Shown here one piece after another: positions 1 through 8,521 of a stretch of DNA of 64,000 nt. Each line of letters opens with the position of its first letter. Position 1 is the first letter of the stretch. The position numbers and the translations under genes were made by a program. Under the pieces are notes generated by a model. It searched no databases and had not been told where the DNA came from. It saw only the letters and a list, made by a program, of their open reading frames with translations. This DNA comes from Flavobacterium kayseriense (GTDB lineage Bacteria > Bacteroidota > Bacteroidia > Flavobacteriales > Flavobacteriaceae): contig NZ_JACRUI010000001.1 of assembly GCF_014305095.1 (NCBI RefSeq), forward strand, positions 1,300,744 through 1,364,743, given 5' to 3'.

Positions 1-594
1 AAAAATCAACTGATGCGCATGAAGCATCATTCCTTTTAATTCATATTTCTCTAGCCATAATTTATTTTGCTTATTACAGCCATGTGGTCTACTTCCTAAA
101 ATGGGATGAAATATATGCTTGAAATGTTTTCTTAATTGGTGCATACGCCCTGTTTCGGGAATTGCTTCGACCAAGCAATATCTAGAGGTTGGTTTATTGT
201 TAAATTCTAAGTCAATTTCTGTACTTTGTAATCTGTGAAAGTAGGTTATTGCATTTTGTTTAATTTCATCATCATTGATTAAATCATAATTGATAGTAAG
301 TTCTGTGGGAGACCAACCACGTAAAATGGCTAAATATTTCTTTTCGACTTCACGTGCTTTAAAACGGTTGTTCATGATTTTCAAGACTTCTTTATCCAAT
401 GCAAATAACAAAACTCCTGATGTTTTGCGATCTAACCGATGAACAGGGAAAACGTGTTGTCCTCCTATTTGATTTCGTAATTCTTGAATAGCATATACTT
501 TTGCATCTCGTGCATAAAAAGATTTGTGCACTAACAATCCGCTCGGTTTGTTTATAGCAATGATATATTCGTCTTGATATAGAATTTCTAACAT
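1..594 (-). CDS. truC: tRNA pseudouridine synthase TruC (partial, C-terminus outside window)
   Basis: RluA-family pseudouridine synthase; the E. coli TruC makes pseudouridine 65 in tRNA. The first 198 codons are present and the reading frame runs off the window edge; the family is about 230-260 aa, so the C-terminal end is missing. The N-terminus MLEILYQDEY and INKPSGLLVH match TruC closely. The catalytic HRLDRKTSG motif places the nucleophilic Asp at residue 55, and a GRMHQLRKH motif follows near residue 165. The ATG at 594 is chosen because it gives the conserved N-terminus. A promoter -7 element lies only 4 nt upstream, so the mRNA is probably leaderless. The family is clear; TruC rather than another RluA paralogue is inferred from the N-terminus. 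Confidence 0.88.
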   Translation of the reverse strand, partial: MLEILYQDEYIIAINKPSGLLVHKSFYARDAKVYAIQELRNQIGGQHVFPVHRLDRKTSGVLLFALDKEVLKIMNNRFKAREVEKKYLAILRGWSPTELTINYDLINDDEIKQNAITYFHRLQSTEIDLEFNNKPTSRYCLVEAIPETGRMHQLRKHFKHIFHPILGSRPHGCNKQNKLWLEKYELKGMMLHAHQLIF

Positions 595-598
595 GAGG

Positions 599-606
599 CA
601 AAAGTA
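599..606 (-). promoter_or_regulatory. Promoter -7 element of truC
   Basis: TACTTTTG on the minus strand matches the Bacteroidota sigma-A -7 consensus TAnnTTTG. Four bases separate it from the truC ATG, which puts the likely transcription start at or next to the start codon. I see no clear TTG at -33. Confidence 0.5.
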
Positions 607-840
607 AAAGAGAATTCGATTAAAATCATCTTTATATTTTTTTATTTCTAGTACTCTTTCTACAAATGATTCACTGTTGGAATCTTTACTATGACTACAG
701 AGAGAAACTAAGTTAGTATAACAATGTATAATATGATGGGCTGAGATTACTAATCAAGTACATTAGAAATTATTTCAACAATACATTCAAGATTCAAAAG
801 TGAATTTGTACCTTGTTCTTTTAAAATGAATTACACAAGG

Positions 841-856
841 TACATAAATTTATGTA
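841..856. promoter_or_regulatory. 16-bp perfect palindrome upstream of the M13 peptidase
   Basis: TACATAAATTTATGTA is a perfect inverted repeat 50 bp before the chosen ATG. A near-consensus -7 sequence (TACCTTGT, about 808-815) lies just upstream, so the palindrome would sit in the 5' leader, a typical place for a dimeric repressor site. No regulator is identified. Confidence 0.4.
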
Positions 857-906
857 AATCTAATTTCAATTGCTTTTCTTCTCCTTTTACTAGAAAAATT
901 TTAATT

Positions 907-2919
907 ATGAAAAAATCTTTAGCGCTCGTCATTGCAATTTTAGCTATTACAGCCTGCTCAAAAAATCAAGAAAAAAAAACTATTGCTATCACGGGAATTG
1001 ATTCCACATTAAGGCCTGGTAACGATTTTTTTAAATATGTTAACGGCAAATGGTATGATTCGGTTCCGATACCTGCCTCGCAATCTGGAGTTGGGGCCTA
1101 TATGTTTATGAATTATCCACAAAGAATGCGTCTACAAGGAATATTAGATAGTATTTCGCAAAGCAAAAATCCAGCTGGAAGTACAGCCGAAAAGGTTGGT
1201 GACTTTTATGCATCTGGGATGGACACTATTTCCATTGACAAACGTGGTTATACGCCAATTAAACCGCTACTTGCAAAGATTGATAAAATTAGTGATGTAC
1301 CATCTTTGATGGATTTTGTAGCTAATGAAGTAAAAGTAGATAATGCTTCCATTATAGGTTTTGGAGTTTCTTCAGATGAGAAGAATAGTAGTATGAACAT
1401 TGCTCAATTGTATCAAACCGGTTTAGGTTTGCCTGATAGAGACTATTACTTCAACTCAGATGCGTCAACTGTGGCTATACAGCAAGCGTATATAAAATAC
1501 CTTACTACGTTATTTCAACAAACGGGGAGCACTGCTCAAGAAGCAAAACGTAATGCGACTATAGTATTTGATATAGACAAACAACTTGCTACTGCACATA
1601 AAACAAAAGTTGCACTGCGAGATGTACAAGCAAATTATAATAAAATAGCTGTAAAAGATCTTGTAAAAAGACACACAAACATTAATTGGACTAGTTTCTT
1701 AAATAAATTAGGCGCTCAAACTGATTCAATCAATGTAGGTCAACCACAATATTATGATGGCCTAAATAAACTCTTAAAAAACGTACCAATTAGCGATTGG
1801 AAAGTTTACCTGAAAGCACATTCTTTAGTTAGATATGCAGATGATTTAAGCAAGCCATTTGTAGAAGCCTCGTTTGCGTATACGAAGGTGCTTTCTGGTC
1901 AGGCTGTTCAAAAAACGCGAGGTGAGAAAATGGCTAATGTTGTTGATAGCTATTTAGGTGAAGCGCTAGGTGAATTGTATGTAAAGAAATATTTTTCTGA
2001 AGATGCGAAAAAGCGAATGTTGACTTTAGTAAATAATCTGCAAAAAGCATATGCCAATAGAATTGACAATTTAGAATGGATGAGTCAAAGTACGAAGCAA
2101 AAAGCAAAGGAAAAATTGTTTGCCATTACTAAAAAAATAGGATATCCAGATAAGTGGAGAGACTATAGTAATGTGCGCGTAAGTAGAGATAAGTATTTTG
2201 AGAATATGGTTTCAGCAGCCACCGCTGCGTATCAATTTCAGTTGAAAAAATTAGGAAAACCAGTCGATAAGTCTGAGTGGTATACTACAACTCCAACAGT
2301 TACGGCCTATAACAACCCAACTGCAAATGAAATTGTTTTTCCGGCCGGGATTTTACAACCACCGTATTTTGATAACAATGCAGATGATGCTTTGAATTAT
2401 GGAGGAATAGGAATGGTTATAGGTCACGAAATAACTCATACGTTTGATGATCAAGGGGCTCAATATGATAAAAATGGAAACTTAAAAAACTGGTGGACAA
2501 AAGAGGATTATGCGCAGTTTAAAGCAAGGATACAGCAGGTTACTGATCTGTATAGTACTTATACCGTTTTAGGAGATCTACACATTAATGGTGCGTTAAC
2601 TGTTGGTGAAAACACCGCTGATATTGCTGGAATTGCCGTTGCTTATGATGCATTTAAAATGACTGAAGAAGGAAAAGGAAGCACGAAAATTGACGGTTTT
2701 ACACCAGACCAAAGGTTTTTTATCTCCTTAGCGAAAATATGGAGAGTAAAAATGAAGGACGAATACCTGCGTTTGTGGATCAACAATAACCCACATTCTC
2801 CACCAAATTGGCGAGTTAATGGTCCGCTTATGAATACAACACCTTTTTATGATGCCTTTAATGTACAAGAAGGAGATAAAATGTTTTTACCGAAAAAAGA
2901 TAGAATAACAATTTGGTAA
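907..2919 (+). CDS. M13 family metallopeptidase lipoprotein (neprilysin/PepO-like)
   Basis: Zinc endopeptidase of the M13 (neprilysin, PepO) family, predicted to be a lipoprotein of the cell envelope that cleaves peptides. The open frame extends to an ATG at 826, but the ATG at 907 is preferred: it starts a lipoprotein signal with lipobox Cys17. The mature part opens with the usual M13 N-terminal segment (RPGNDFFKYVNGKW). The zinc motif HEITH is at 507-511 and the third ligand is Glu568 in GENTAD. The 670-aa length fits the family. It is monocistronic, with a terminator just after the stop and a palindrome in the leader. Physiological substrates cannot be told from sequence. Confidence 0.92.
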   Translation: MKKSLALVIAILAITACSKNQEKKTIAITGIDSTLRPGNDFFKYVNGKWYDSVPIPASQSGVGAYMFMNYPQRMRLQGILDSISQSKNPAGSTAEKVGDFYASGMDTISIDKRGYTPIKPLLAKIDKISDVPSLMDFVANEVKVDNASIIGFGVSSDEKNSSMNIAQLYQTGLGLPDRDYYFNSDASTVAIQQAYIKYLTTLFQQTGSTAQEAKRNATIVFDIDKQLATAHKTKVALRDVQANYNKIAVKDLVKRHTNINWTSFLNKLGAQTDSINVGQPQYYDGLNKLLKNVPISDWKVYLKAHSLVRYADDLSKPFVEASFAYTKVLSGQAVQKTRGEKMANVVDSYLGEALGELYVKKYFSEDAKKRMLTLVNNLQKAYANRIDNLEWMSQSTKQKAKEKLFAITKKIGYPDKWRDYSNVRVSRDKYFENMVSAATAAYQFQLKKLGKPVDKSEWYTTTPTVTAYNNPTANEIVFPAGILQPPYFDNNADDALNYGGIGMVIGHEITHTFDDQGAQYDKNGNLKNWWTKEDYAQFKARIQQVTDLYSTYTVLGDLHINGALTVGENTADIAGIAVAYDAFKMTEEGKGSTKIDGFTPDQRFFISLAKIWRVKMKDEYLRLWINNNPHSPPNWRVNGPLMNTTPFYDAFNVQEGDKMFLPKKDRITIW

Positions 2920-2952
2920 GTTACATACACTAACTAGTTTTACTAAAAAACG

Positions 2953-2983
2953 CCCCAAAAAGTGTCTAACTTTTTGGGGTATT
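2953..2983 (+). terminator. Rho-independent terminator after the M13 peptidase
   Basis: Nine-bp arms CCCCAAAAA and TTTTTGGGG with a 9-nt loop, about 35 bp past the stop codon. The T run is partly inside the stem. Confidence 0.65.
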
Positions 2984-3066
2984 TTCATTAAATCCCTTGC
3001 TCAGTTTTTATTTTACCTAAAATCTAAAATTTTGGAAGTCTGTTAGTTTCTGATTTATAGTTTAAA

Positions 3067-3100
3067 CAAAAAAAACACCAGCTTTTTCAAGTGGTGTTTT
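3067..3100 (-). terminator. Terminator of the initiator tRNA pair
   Basis: AAAACACCA (3072-3080) pairs with TGGTGTTTT (3092-3100). Read on the minus strand the hairpin is followed by a T run, 6 bp past the tRNA 3' end. Confidence 0.7.
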
Positions 3101-3105
3101 CTTAG

Positions 3106-3178
3106 TAGCGGGAACTGGACTCGAACCAGTGACCTTCGGGTTATGAGCCCGACGAGCTGCCTACTGCTCTATCCCGCG
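3106..3178 (-). tRNA. Initiator tRNA-fMet (CAT), copy 1
   Basis: Cloverleaf of 73 nt with anticodon CAT. It has initiator hallmarks: an unpaired 1:72 end (C against T), three GGG/CCC pairs at the base of the anticodon stem, and A11-T24 in the D stem. The anticodon arm matches E. coli tRNA-fMet. CCA is not encoded. It is the second gene of a tandem pair and differs from copy 2 by a compensated pair in the T stem. Confidence 0.93.
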
Positions 3179-3212
3179 ATGTGCGTTTGTAATCTCAATA
3201 AAATTAACTTAG

Positions 3213-3285
3213 TAGCGGGAACAGGACTCGAACCTGTGACCTTCGGGTTATGAGCCCGACGAGCTGCCTACTGCTCTATCCCGCG
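3213..3285 (-). tRNA. Initiator tRNA-fMet (CAT), copy 2
   Basis: Same 73-nt sequence as the neighbouring copy except in the T stem, where ACTGG/CCAGT is replaced by ACAGG/CCTGT. Both pair perfectly, so both genes look functional. It is the promoter-proximal gene; a 34-bp spacer separates the two and they share one promoter and one terminator. Confidence 0.93.
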
Positions 3286-3297
3286 TTGTTTCGGGTG

Positions 3298-3328
3298 CAA
3301 AGATACAATCAATTTCTGCATTTTACAA
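3298..3328 (-). promoter_or_regulatory. Promoter of the tRNA-fMet pair
   Basis: On the minus strand, TTG (3326-3328), a 20-bp spacer, and TATCTTTG (3298-3305). This is a full match to the Bacteroidota consensus, 13 bp before the mature tRNA. Confidence 0.7.
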
Positions 3329-3375
3329 CATAAATTTTAAAAAATGTTTTATTTTATCTATTGACTTGATATGAC

Positions 3376-3383
3376 TACCTTTG
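3376..3383 (+). promoter_or_regulatory. Promoter -7 element of era
   Basis: TACCTTTG, 20 bp before the ATG of era. No well-spaced TTG was found upstream. Confidence 0.5.
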
Positions 3384-3403
3384 TGGCATAAATTATAGTA
3401 GAA

Positions 3404-4285
3404 ATGTCACATAAAGCAGGTTTTGTAAATATCATAGGTAATCCAAACGTTGGGAAATCAACGCTAATGAATGCCTTTGTTGGAGAGAGATTGTCAATAA
3501 TCACTTCAAAAGCACAAACAACACGTCATAGAATTTTAGGAATTGTAAACGGAGAAGATTTTCAAATGATCTTGTCAGACACGCCAGGAATCATCAAGCC
3601 CGCATACGAAATGCAAGAATCGATGATGAACTTTGTTAAATCGGCATTTGAAGATGCTGATATTCTGATTTACATGGTCGAAATAGGGGAGCAAGACCTA
3701 AAGGATGAAGCTTTTTTTAATAAAATCATCTATTCTAAAATCCCAGTATTATTATTATTAAATAAAATCGATAACTCTAATCAAGAACAGTTAGAGCAGC
3801 AGGTGGCTTTTTGGGCTGAAAAAGTACCTAATGCAGAGATTTACCCTATATCAGCTTTGAAAAATTTCAATGTACCTGAAGTTTTCCAACGTATCATTTC
3901 ACTTTTACCTGAATCACCTGCTTATTATCCAAAGGATCAATTAACTGATAAGCCAGAACGTTTCTTTGTAAATGAAACAATTCGTGAAAAAATATTGTTG
4001 AACTACAGTAAGGAAATTCCTTATGCGGTAGAGATTGTTACTGAGGAGTTTTTTGAAGATGAAAAAATCATTCGCATTCGCTCCCTAATAATGGTCGAGC
4101 GAGAAACTCAAAAAGGAATTATCATTGGTCATAAAGGAGCTGCTCTGAAAAAAGTAGGTACTGAAGCCCGTGAGGATTTGGAGAAATTCTTTGGTAAACA
4201 AATCCATATCGAATTGGTGGTGAAGGTTAATAAAAACTGGAGAAGCAATGCTAATATGTTAAAACGCTTTGGCTACAATCAATAA
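3404..4285 (+). CDS. era: GTPase Era
   Basis: Essential GTPase that binds the 3' end of 16S rRNA and helps mature the 30S subunit. The 293-aa length is normal. The P-loop GNPNVGKS is at residues 12-19, switch II DTPG near 60, and NKID near 124. A C-terminal KH domain follows, with the GHKGAALKKVG loop. It is transcribed alone from its own promoter and followed by a terminator. A second ribosome-assembly GTPase, der, lies 0.9 kb downstream. Confidence 0.97.
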   Translation: MSHKAGFVNIIGNPNVGKSTLMNAFVGERLSIITSKAQTTRHRILGIVNGEDFQMILSDTPGIIKPAYEMQESMMNFVKSAFEDADILIYMVEIGEQDLKDEAFFNKIIYSKIPVLLLLNKIDNSNQEQLEQQVAFWAEKVPNAEIYPISALKNFNVPEVFQRIISLLPESPAYYPKDQLTDKPERFFVNETIREKILLNYSKEIPYAVEIVTEEFFEDEKIIRIRSLIMVERETQKGIIIGHKGAALKKVGTEAREDLEKFFGKQIHIELVVKVNKNWRSNANMLKRFGYNQ

Positions 4286-4328
4286 AATGTAGTGCTAACT
4301 TTTTAGCTATTGTACTTATACAAGAAAA

Positions 4329-4362
4329 CAGCATTCAAATTTTTATTGAATGCTGTTTTTTT
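4329..4362 (+). terminator. Terminator of era
   Basis: CAGCATTCAA (4329-4338) pairs perfectly with TTGAATGCTG (4346-4355), followed by seven T. Confidence 0.85.
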
Positions 4363-4440
4363 TATTACCTTAACTTATCGTGATAAAAAACGGATTGTTA
4401 TTCTAGTAAGCAAACGGCTGCGTTATAGGTGTATGGGCGT

Positions 4441-4533
4441 AACCCGCCAAAAAAAAGCGGGTCGAGCTATTCGTTGCAATCTTTTTTTAGGCTGAGCAAA
4501 AGCCTTAAAAAAGGATTTTCACTGCTATCCCTT
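4441..4533. repeat. Intergenic palindromic element, copy A
   Basis: Begins with an ACCCGC/GCGGGT hairpin with an A-rich loop. The family arms follow: AGCTATTCGTTGCAATC at the left and GGATTTTCACTGCTATCC at the right. The centre is a private stem, TAGGC...GCCTTA. It lies between two convergent genes (era and the membrane protein at 4579). The short reading frame crossing it carries no coding signal. Confidence 0.7.
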
Positions 4534-4578
4534 ACGCTAAACAAGAAACAAAACAGCAATAGACTTTGCTTTCAAGAA

Positions 4579-5076
4579 TCAGGAAGCAATGATTGTTTCA
4601 AATAAGTTTTCTAATTCTTTCATTTGACTATTTCCGTTGTGTCGTATTTGACGTGCAATAAAATAGAGCAAAAACCAAATAAAAACCATTAAACTAAGAA
4701 CAATAAAATCAGTAGTTAGTGCATTTTTCAAGACGAAATCAGAATAAAGAATGCCTAGAAAAATTAAAAACACACCTGCTACTATAAAATGTAAAAACAT
4801 AAAGAAAGTCCACAAAGTAGGATCAGGACCAAAGAGTCCGCGAATATGTGTTTCATTAGTATTAGGAGTTTCAAGTTCTAAGTGTAAGTGAGGGGAATAA
4901 TATTTTTTGTGCACGCCAATTATGTACAACCACACGTGATTGCCGCTTATTTTAATTTTAAAACGATCGTCCTTACGACCTGCATAATCCTTGAATTTGT
5001 CTAACAATTCGTCTGTATTTCTAGGTACGTCTTTGTTAAAACGGAGTAGTAATCTAATTTCATTATCGACTTCCAT
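4579..5076 (-). CDS. Conserved hypothetical membrane protein
   Basis: 165 aa, function not recognised. A soluble N-terminal half of about 85 residues is rich in charged residues and includes a PHLHLELETP segment. Two predicted membrane helices follow (about 90-112 and 122-142), and then a short cytoplasmic tail (ARQIRHNGN...). It is divergent from der with about 100 bp between the starts, so the two promoters sit close together. There is no catalytic motif. The C-terminal topology and small size suggest a membrane-anchored accessory protein. Confidence 0.75.
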   Translation of the reverse strand: MEVDNEIRLLLRFNKDVPRNTDELLDKFKDYAGRKDDRFKIKISGNHVWLYIIGVHKKYYSPHLHLELETPNTNETHIRGLFGPDPTLWTFFMFLHFIVAGVFLIFLGILYSDFVLKNALTTDFIVLSLMVFIWFLLYFIARQIRHNGNSQMKELENLFETIIAS

Positions 5077-5130
5077 AAATAAGTTAATCAGTTGTTAAAC
5101 GAGTGTGAAAGTGCTAATATATCAAAAATA

Positions 5131-5160
5131 TTGATATTCATGCTTTTTGCACTACCTTTG
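5131..5160 (+). promoter_or_regulatory. Promoter of der
   Basis: TTG (5131-5133), a 19-bp spacer and TACCTTTG (5153-5160), followed 22 bp later by the der ATG. This is one of the best consensus matches in the window. It also argues against the alternative upstream start at 5147, which would lie inside the promoter. Confidence 0.75.
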
Positions 5161-5182
5161 CCGAATATTTCAAAATAGAATT

Positions 5183-6490
5183 ATGAATAACATTGTTGCG
5201 ATAGTAGGAAGACCTAATGTGGGGAAATCAACCCTTTTCAATAGGCTGATACAAAGAAGAGAAGCTATTGTAGATTCAGTTTCTGGAGTTACTAGAGACA
5301 GAAACTACGGTAAAAGCGAGTGGAACGGAAAAGAGTTTTCTGTAATAGATACCGGAGGTTATATCCGCGGATCTGATGACGTTTTTGAGGGAGAAATCCG
5401 CAAGCAAGTAGAACTAGCGATTGATGAGGCTGATGTCATCATCTTTGTAGTTGATGTAGAGGAAGGAATCACTCCTATGGATGATACTGTAGCTAAGTTG
5501 TTGCGAAAGGTTAAAAAACCAGTTTTATTAGCAGTTAATAAGGTTGATAACGCTATGCGTGAGAAAGACGCAGTAGAGTTTTATAATCTAGGTTTAGGGG
5601 AGTACTATACATTTGCAAGTATTTCAGGAAGCGGAACAGGGGATTTATTGGATGCTTTAATTAAAGCTTTCCCAGAGAAACCAGAAGTAGAAGAGGCTTC
5701 TGATTTACCTCGTTTTGCAGTTGTCGGACGCCCTAATGCTGGGAAATCAAGTTTTATCAATGCCTTAATTGGTAAAGATCGTTATATAGTGACTGATATT
5801 GCGGGTACTACTCGTGATTCTATCGATACAAAATTCGACCGTTTTGGTTTTGAATTTAACTTGGTAGATACTGCAGGAATTCGTCGTAAAGCTAAAGTTA
5901 AGGAAGATTTAGAATTTTACTCTGTAATGCGTTCGGTACGTGCTATTGAGCACGCAGATATTTGTATCTTAATTATTGATGCAACTCGTGGATTTGAAGG
6001 TCAAGATCAAAGTATTTTTTGGTTGGCTGAAAAAAACCGTAAAGGAGTGGTAATCTTGGTAAACAAATGGGATTTAGTCGAGAAAGAGACTATGTCTACT
6101 AGAGATTACGAAGAGAAAATCAGACAAGAGCTAATGCCATTTACGGATGTGCCTATTCTTTTTGTATCTGCCTTAACAAAACAACGTTTATTAAAAGCAT
6201 TAGAAGCTACGGTAAAAGTATATGAAAGTAGACAACAACGTATTGCTACTTCTAAATTCAACGAATACATGTTGAAAGTAATTGAAGCATACCCACCGCC
6301 AGCAACTAAAGGGAAGTATGTAAAAATTAAATATTGCATGCAGTTACCTACACCAACACCTCAGTTTGTGTTTTTTGCCAATATGCCACAATATGTAAAG
6401 GAACCGTACAAACGTTACCTTGAAAATAAAATTAGAGACAACTGGGATTTCTCAGGAGTTCCAATTGATATTTATATTAGAGAAAAATAA
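5183..6490 (+). CDS. der: GTPase Der (EngA), ribosome assembly
   Basis: Double-domain GTPase needed for 50S subunit assembly. The 435-aa protein has two tandem G domains: G1 GRPNVGKS near residue 9 with DTGG and NKVD, and a second GRPNAGKS near 183 with DTAG and NKWD. A C-terminal KH-like domain follows. The start at 5183 gives the standard [12 protein letters not shown] opening; a 12-codon extension to 5147 overlaps the promoter and is rejected. It is monocistronic, ending at a strong terminator shared with the convergent gene. Confidence 0.97.
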   Translation: MNNIVAIVGRPNVGKSTLFNRLIQRREAIVDSVSGVTRDRNYGKSEWNGKEFSVIDTGGYIRGSDDVFEGEIRKQVELAIDEADVIIFVVDVEEGITPMDDTVAKLLRKVKKPVLLAVNKVDNAMREKDAVEFYNLGLGEYYTFASISGSGTGDLLDALIKAFPEKPEVEEASDLPRFAVVGRPNAGKSSFINALIGKDRYIVTDIAGTTRDSIDTKFDRFGFEFNLVDTAGIRRKAKVKEDLEFYSVMRSVRAIEHADICILIIDATRGFEGQDQSIFWLAEKNRKGVVILVNKWDLVEKETMSTRDYEEKIRQELMPFTDVPILFVSALTKQRLLKALEATVKVYESRQQRIATSKFNEYMLKVIEAYPPPATKGKYVKIKYCMQLPTPTPQFVFFANMPQYVKEPYKRYLENKIRDNWDFSGVPIDIYIREK

Positions 6491-6521
6491 AAAAAATCCC
6501 GATGCGAATCGGGATTTTTTT
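6491..6521. terminator. Bidirectional terminator between der and the exported protein
   Basis: AAATCCCGAT and ATCGGGATTT (6494-6517) with a GCGA tetraloop, flanked by A and T runs, so it can stop transcription from both sides. Confidence 0.85.
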
Positions 6522-6536
6522 AGTTTATAAAGAATG

Positions 6537-7538
6537 CTATTGGCAAGAAGTCTTCAAGACAATATCATATTTTGGATTGATAGGTTCGTTTGTTTGTGCT
6601 AAACGTTGCGAACCCGTATTTGCAGGGCACGCAATGTCATCTGTTGCATCGTAGATAATTGTTTTTCCTTTTGCAATTAATTCCTTAGGAACATAAATTT
6701 GAACTTTTGTTCTCGAATAGCCAAAAGGGTCATAACGAACATAATATCCATCTGAGTGTAAAGTCCAAGTCCCGCTAGGGACATCAGTGCGAGTAGCTGC
6801 CATTCCTGCTATGATGGCATACTTTTCCATCTCAGCAAAACTCGAATTACCTGATGCTACCATTTTTCTAATATTGTTTTCGGCTTCAAAGGCATCTTGG
6901 AGCGCATTTGGTAACTTTGATTTTGCTTGCTCCATTAGGCTTTTAGGTAAAACACCTAGCATCCCTCCTTCGAGTTTAGTGAGTTCTATAGGTGTAAGTA
7001 GTGCAACTGCTGTTAGTTTTACTTGTCCGCTATAATCAGCAAAACGAGCTCTTGCAATTATTGTCCATAATAAAACTTGAATGTCATTTTGCTGTATTTC
7101 AGGATGCTTTTCTGCACTTTTAAGTATGGCGATTACAATATCTTTTTGAGGGCCTAAAATAGGAGCATACATGTATCCGTCTCCTTTAGACGGCGCGTAA
7201 GTTCCTGCTTTCAAACAGTAACTTTTAGTGGTCATTTCATAGAAGCCTTCGCATAAAATATAACCACCTGTAGTTGCCTTAGGTAATAAATACAAAGGCT
7301 GGACATTTTTAACTACAATATCATTTGGGAATTTTGAGCCATTGCGGTCGACATCTTCAAATGAAGTTGTGATTGCTGCGGGCTTTTTAAGAACTTCAGT
7401 GAGTCCAAGCTTTTGCGAACCCAGTGCAGCACCTGCTTCTAAAACCTTTTGTTTCCATCCGCTAAATTGAGCATGTCCTATTGCATTACAAAACAGGAAC
7501 AAAATGAAAGTTAAAGTGGTTGACTTCAAATTTTTCAT
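6537..7538 (-). CDS. Exported hypothetical protein
   Basis: 333 aa with a clear signal peptide ending near AIGHAQ (residue 23). I do not recognise the family. The mature protein looks globular and alpha/beta, with alternating helical stretches (IVIAILKSAEKHPEI, LLWTIIARARF) and a Tyr-rich segment near the C-terminus (YYVRYDPFGYSR). Three Cys residues in the mature part could form disulfides. There is no lipobox and no type IX secretion tail, so it is probably periplasmic. It lies downstream of the TPM/LemA block but is separated from it by a terminator, so it is likely its own unit. Confidence 0.8.
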   Translation of the reverse strand: MKNLKSTTLTFILFLFCNAIGHAQFSGWKQKVLEAGAALGSQKLGLTEVLKKPAAITTSFEDVDRNGSKFPNDIVVKNVQPLYLLPKATTGGYILCEGFYEMTTKSYCLKAGTYAPSKGDGYMYAPILGPQKDIVIAILKSAEKHPEIQQNDIQVLLWTIIARARFADYSGQVKLTAVALLTPIELTKLEGGMLGVLPKSLMEQAKSKLPNALQDAFEAENNIRKMVASGNSSFAEMEKYAIIAGMAATRTDVPSGTWTLHSDGYYVRYDPFGYSRTKVQIYVPKELIAKGKTIIYDATDDIACPANTGSQRLAQTNEPINPKYDIVLKTSCQ

Positions 7539-7663
7539 AATTGGTTATTTTTTGTTTCTTCAAAGATAAAATAATATTGTTATGTTTGAAATTGAGGCTA
7601 TTTACCAAATGGTTATCTTATTATTTGAAGTTTTTTTACTGCAGTAATGCCACACTATTATCC

Positions 7664-7696
7664 ACAAAAAAAGCCGCTATACAGCAGCTTTTTTTT
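7664..7696 (-). terminator. Terminator of the TPM gene block
   Basis: AAAAAAAGCCGCT (7666-7678) pairs with AGCAGCTTTTTTTT (7683-7696), with one G-T pair. Its position, 15 bp past the TPM stop on the minus strand, fits. Confidence 0.7.
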
Positions 7697-7710
7697 AAGT
7701 TTTATTCTAT

Positions 7711-8520
7711 TTACCAGCCTCCGCCAGATCCTCCACCAGAGAATCCACCGCCGCCGAATCCGCCACCGAAGCCACCGCCTCCGCCAAATCCACCACCTGA
7801 TGAACCTCCGCCGAAACCGCCACCTCCGCCGCCACGGCCAAGACTGCTTAGAATAATAACGTCAAGTAGGCTAGGGCCACCACCACCGCGATTGCCTGAG
7901 TTTCCACCACCACCTTTATTTCTTGATGCTAAGGCAATGATGATTACAATAATAATTATGAGAGGAAGAAAAGGAAAGTCTTTTTCTTTAGTCACTTTTC
8001 TTTGACCTTTATATTTTCCTTTAAATACGTCAAAAAGCGCATCTGTACCTTTATCTAATCCATTATAATAGCTTCCAGCTTTAAATTCTGGAATAATGAT
8101 ATTTCTAGTTATTTCTCCACCAATTCCGGCTGTTAAACGATCTTCAAGTCCGTAGCCAGGCGAGATCCATATTTTTCTTTCGGCTTTTGCTAGTAATATA
8201 AATACACCATTATCGTCCTTCTGTGTACCACCAATGCCCCATTCGTGTCCCCATTTTGGAGTAAGGATTCCTATGTCTTCTCCTTTTAAACTTTCGATAG
8301 TTACAATTACAATTTGGGTTGTGGTGGTATCAGCATATTTAATAAGTTTTTCCTCTAACTGTGTTTTCTCTGACGCACTAAGTACATTAGCATAATCGTA
8401 AACACTTGTTTGGAAATCGGGTTTTTTAGGTATTGTAAATTGTGCAAACCCTAAACTTGTGATAAAAAGACAAATTAGTAAGTGCAAAACGTACGTTGTA
8501 TTCTTTTTTTGTAAAATCAT
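7711..8520 (-). CDS. TPM domain protein with glycine-rich C-terminus (YgcG-like)
   Basis: TPM-domain (TPM_phosphatase, YgcG-like) exported protein, 269 aa. After a signal peptide (ending near GFAQ) come the TPM fold (about residues 30-155, with VYDYANVLS and WGIGG), a single membrane helix (about 181-193) and a tail of some 70 residues that is almost entirely Gly, Ser and Phe and ends in GGSGGGW. The ATG at 8520 is preferred to 8562: it starts one base after the stop of the upstream TPM gene and gives the signal peptide. The tail probably lies in the cytoplasm or forms a low-complexity interaction surface. The biochemical role of such proteins in bacteria is unsettled. Confidence 0.88.
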   Translation of the reverse strand: MILQKKNTTYVLHLLICLFITSLGFAQFTIPKKPDFQTSVYDYANVLSASEKTQLEEKLIKYADTTTTQIVIVTIESLKGEDIGILTPKWGHEWGIGGTQKDDNGVFILLAKAERKIWISPGYGLEDRLTAGIGGEITRNIIIPEFKAGSYYNGLDKGTDALFDVFKGKYKGQRKVTKEKDFPFLPLIIIIVIIIALASRNKGGGGNSGNRGGGGPSLLDVIILSSLGRGGGGGGFGGGSSGGGFGGGGGFGGGFGGGGFSGGGSGGGW

Positions 8521-8521
8521 A

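Noticed and set aside
826..906. 27-codon N-terminal extension of the M13 peptidase
   Set aside because: It hides the lipoprotein signal that starts at 907 and would include the palindrome in coding sequence.
4310..4495. 61-codon frame after era
   Set aside because: It covers the era terminator and the beginning of element A; no homology or plausible start signal.
7541..8005. Long Pro-rich reading frame on the plus strand
   Set aside because: It is the antisense of the Gly-rich tail of the TPM protein; low complexity explains the lack of stops.
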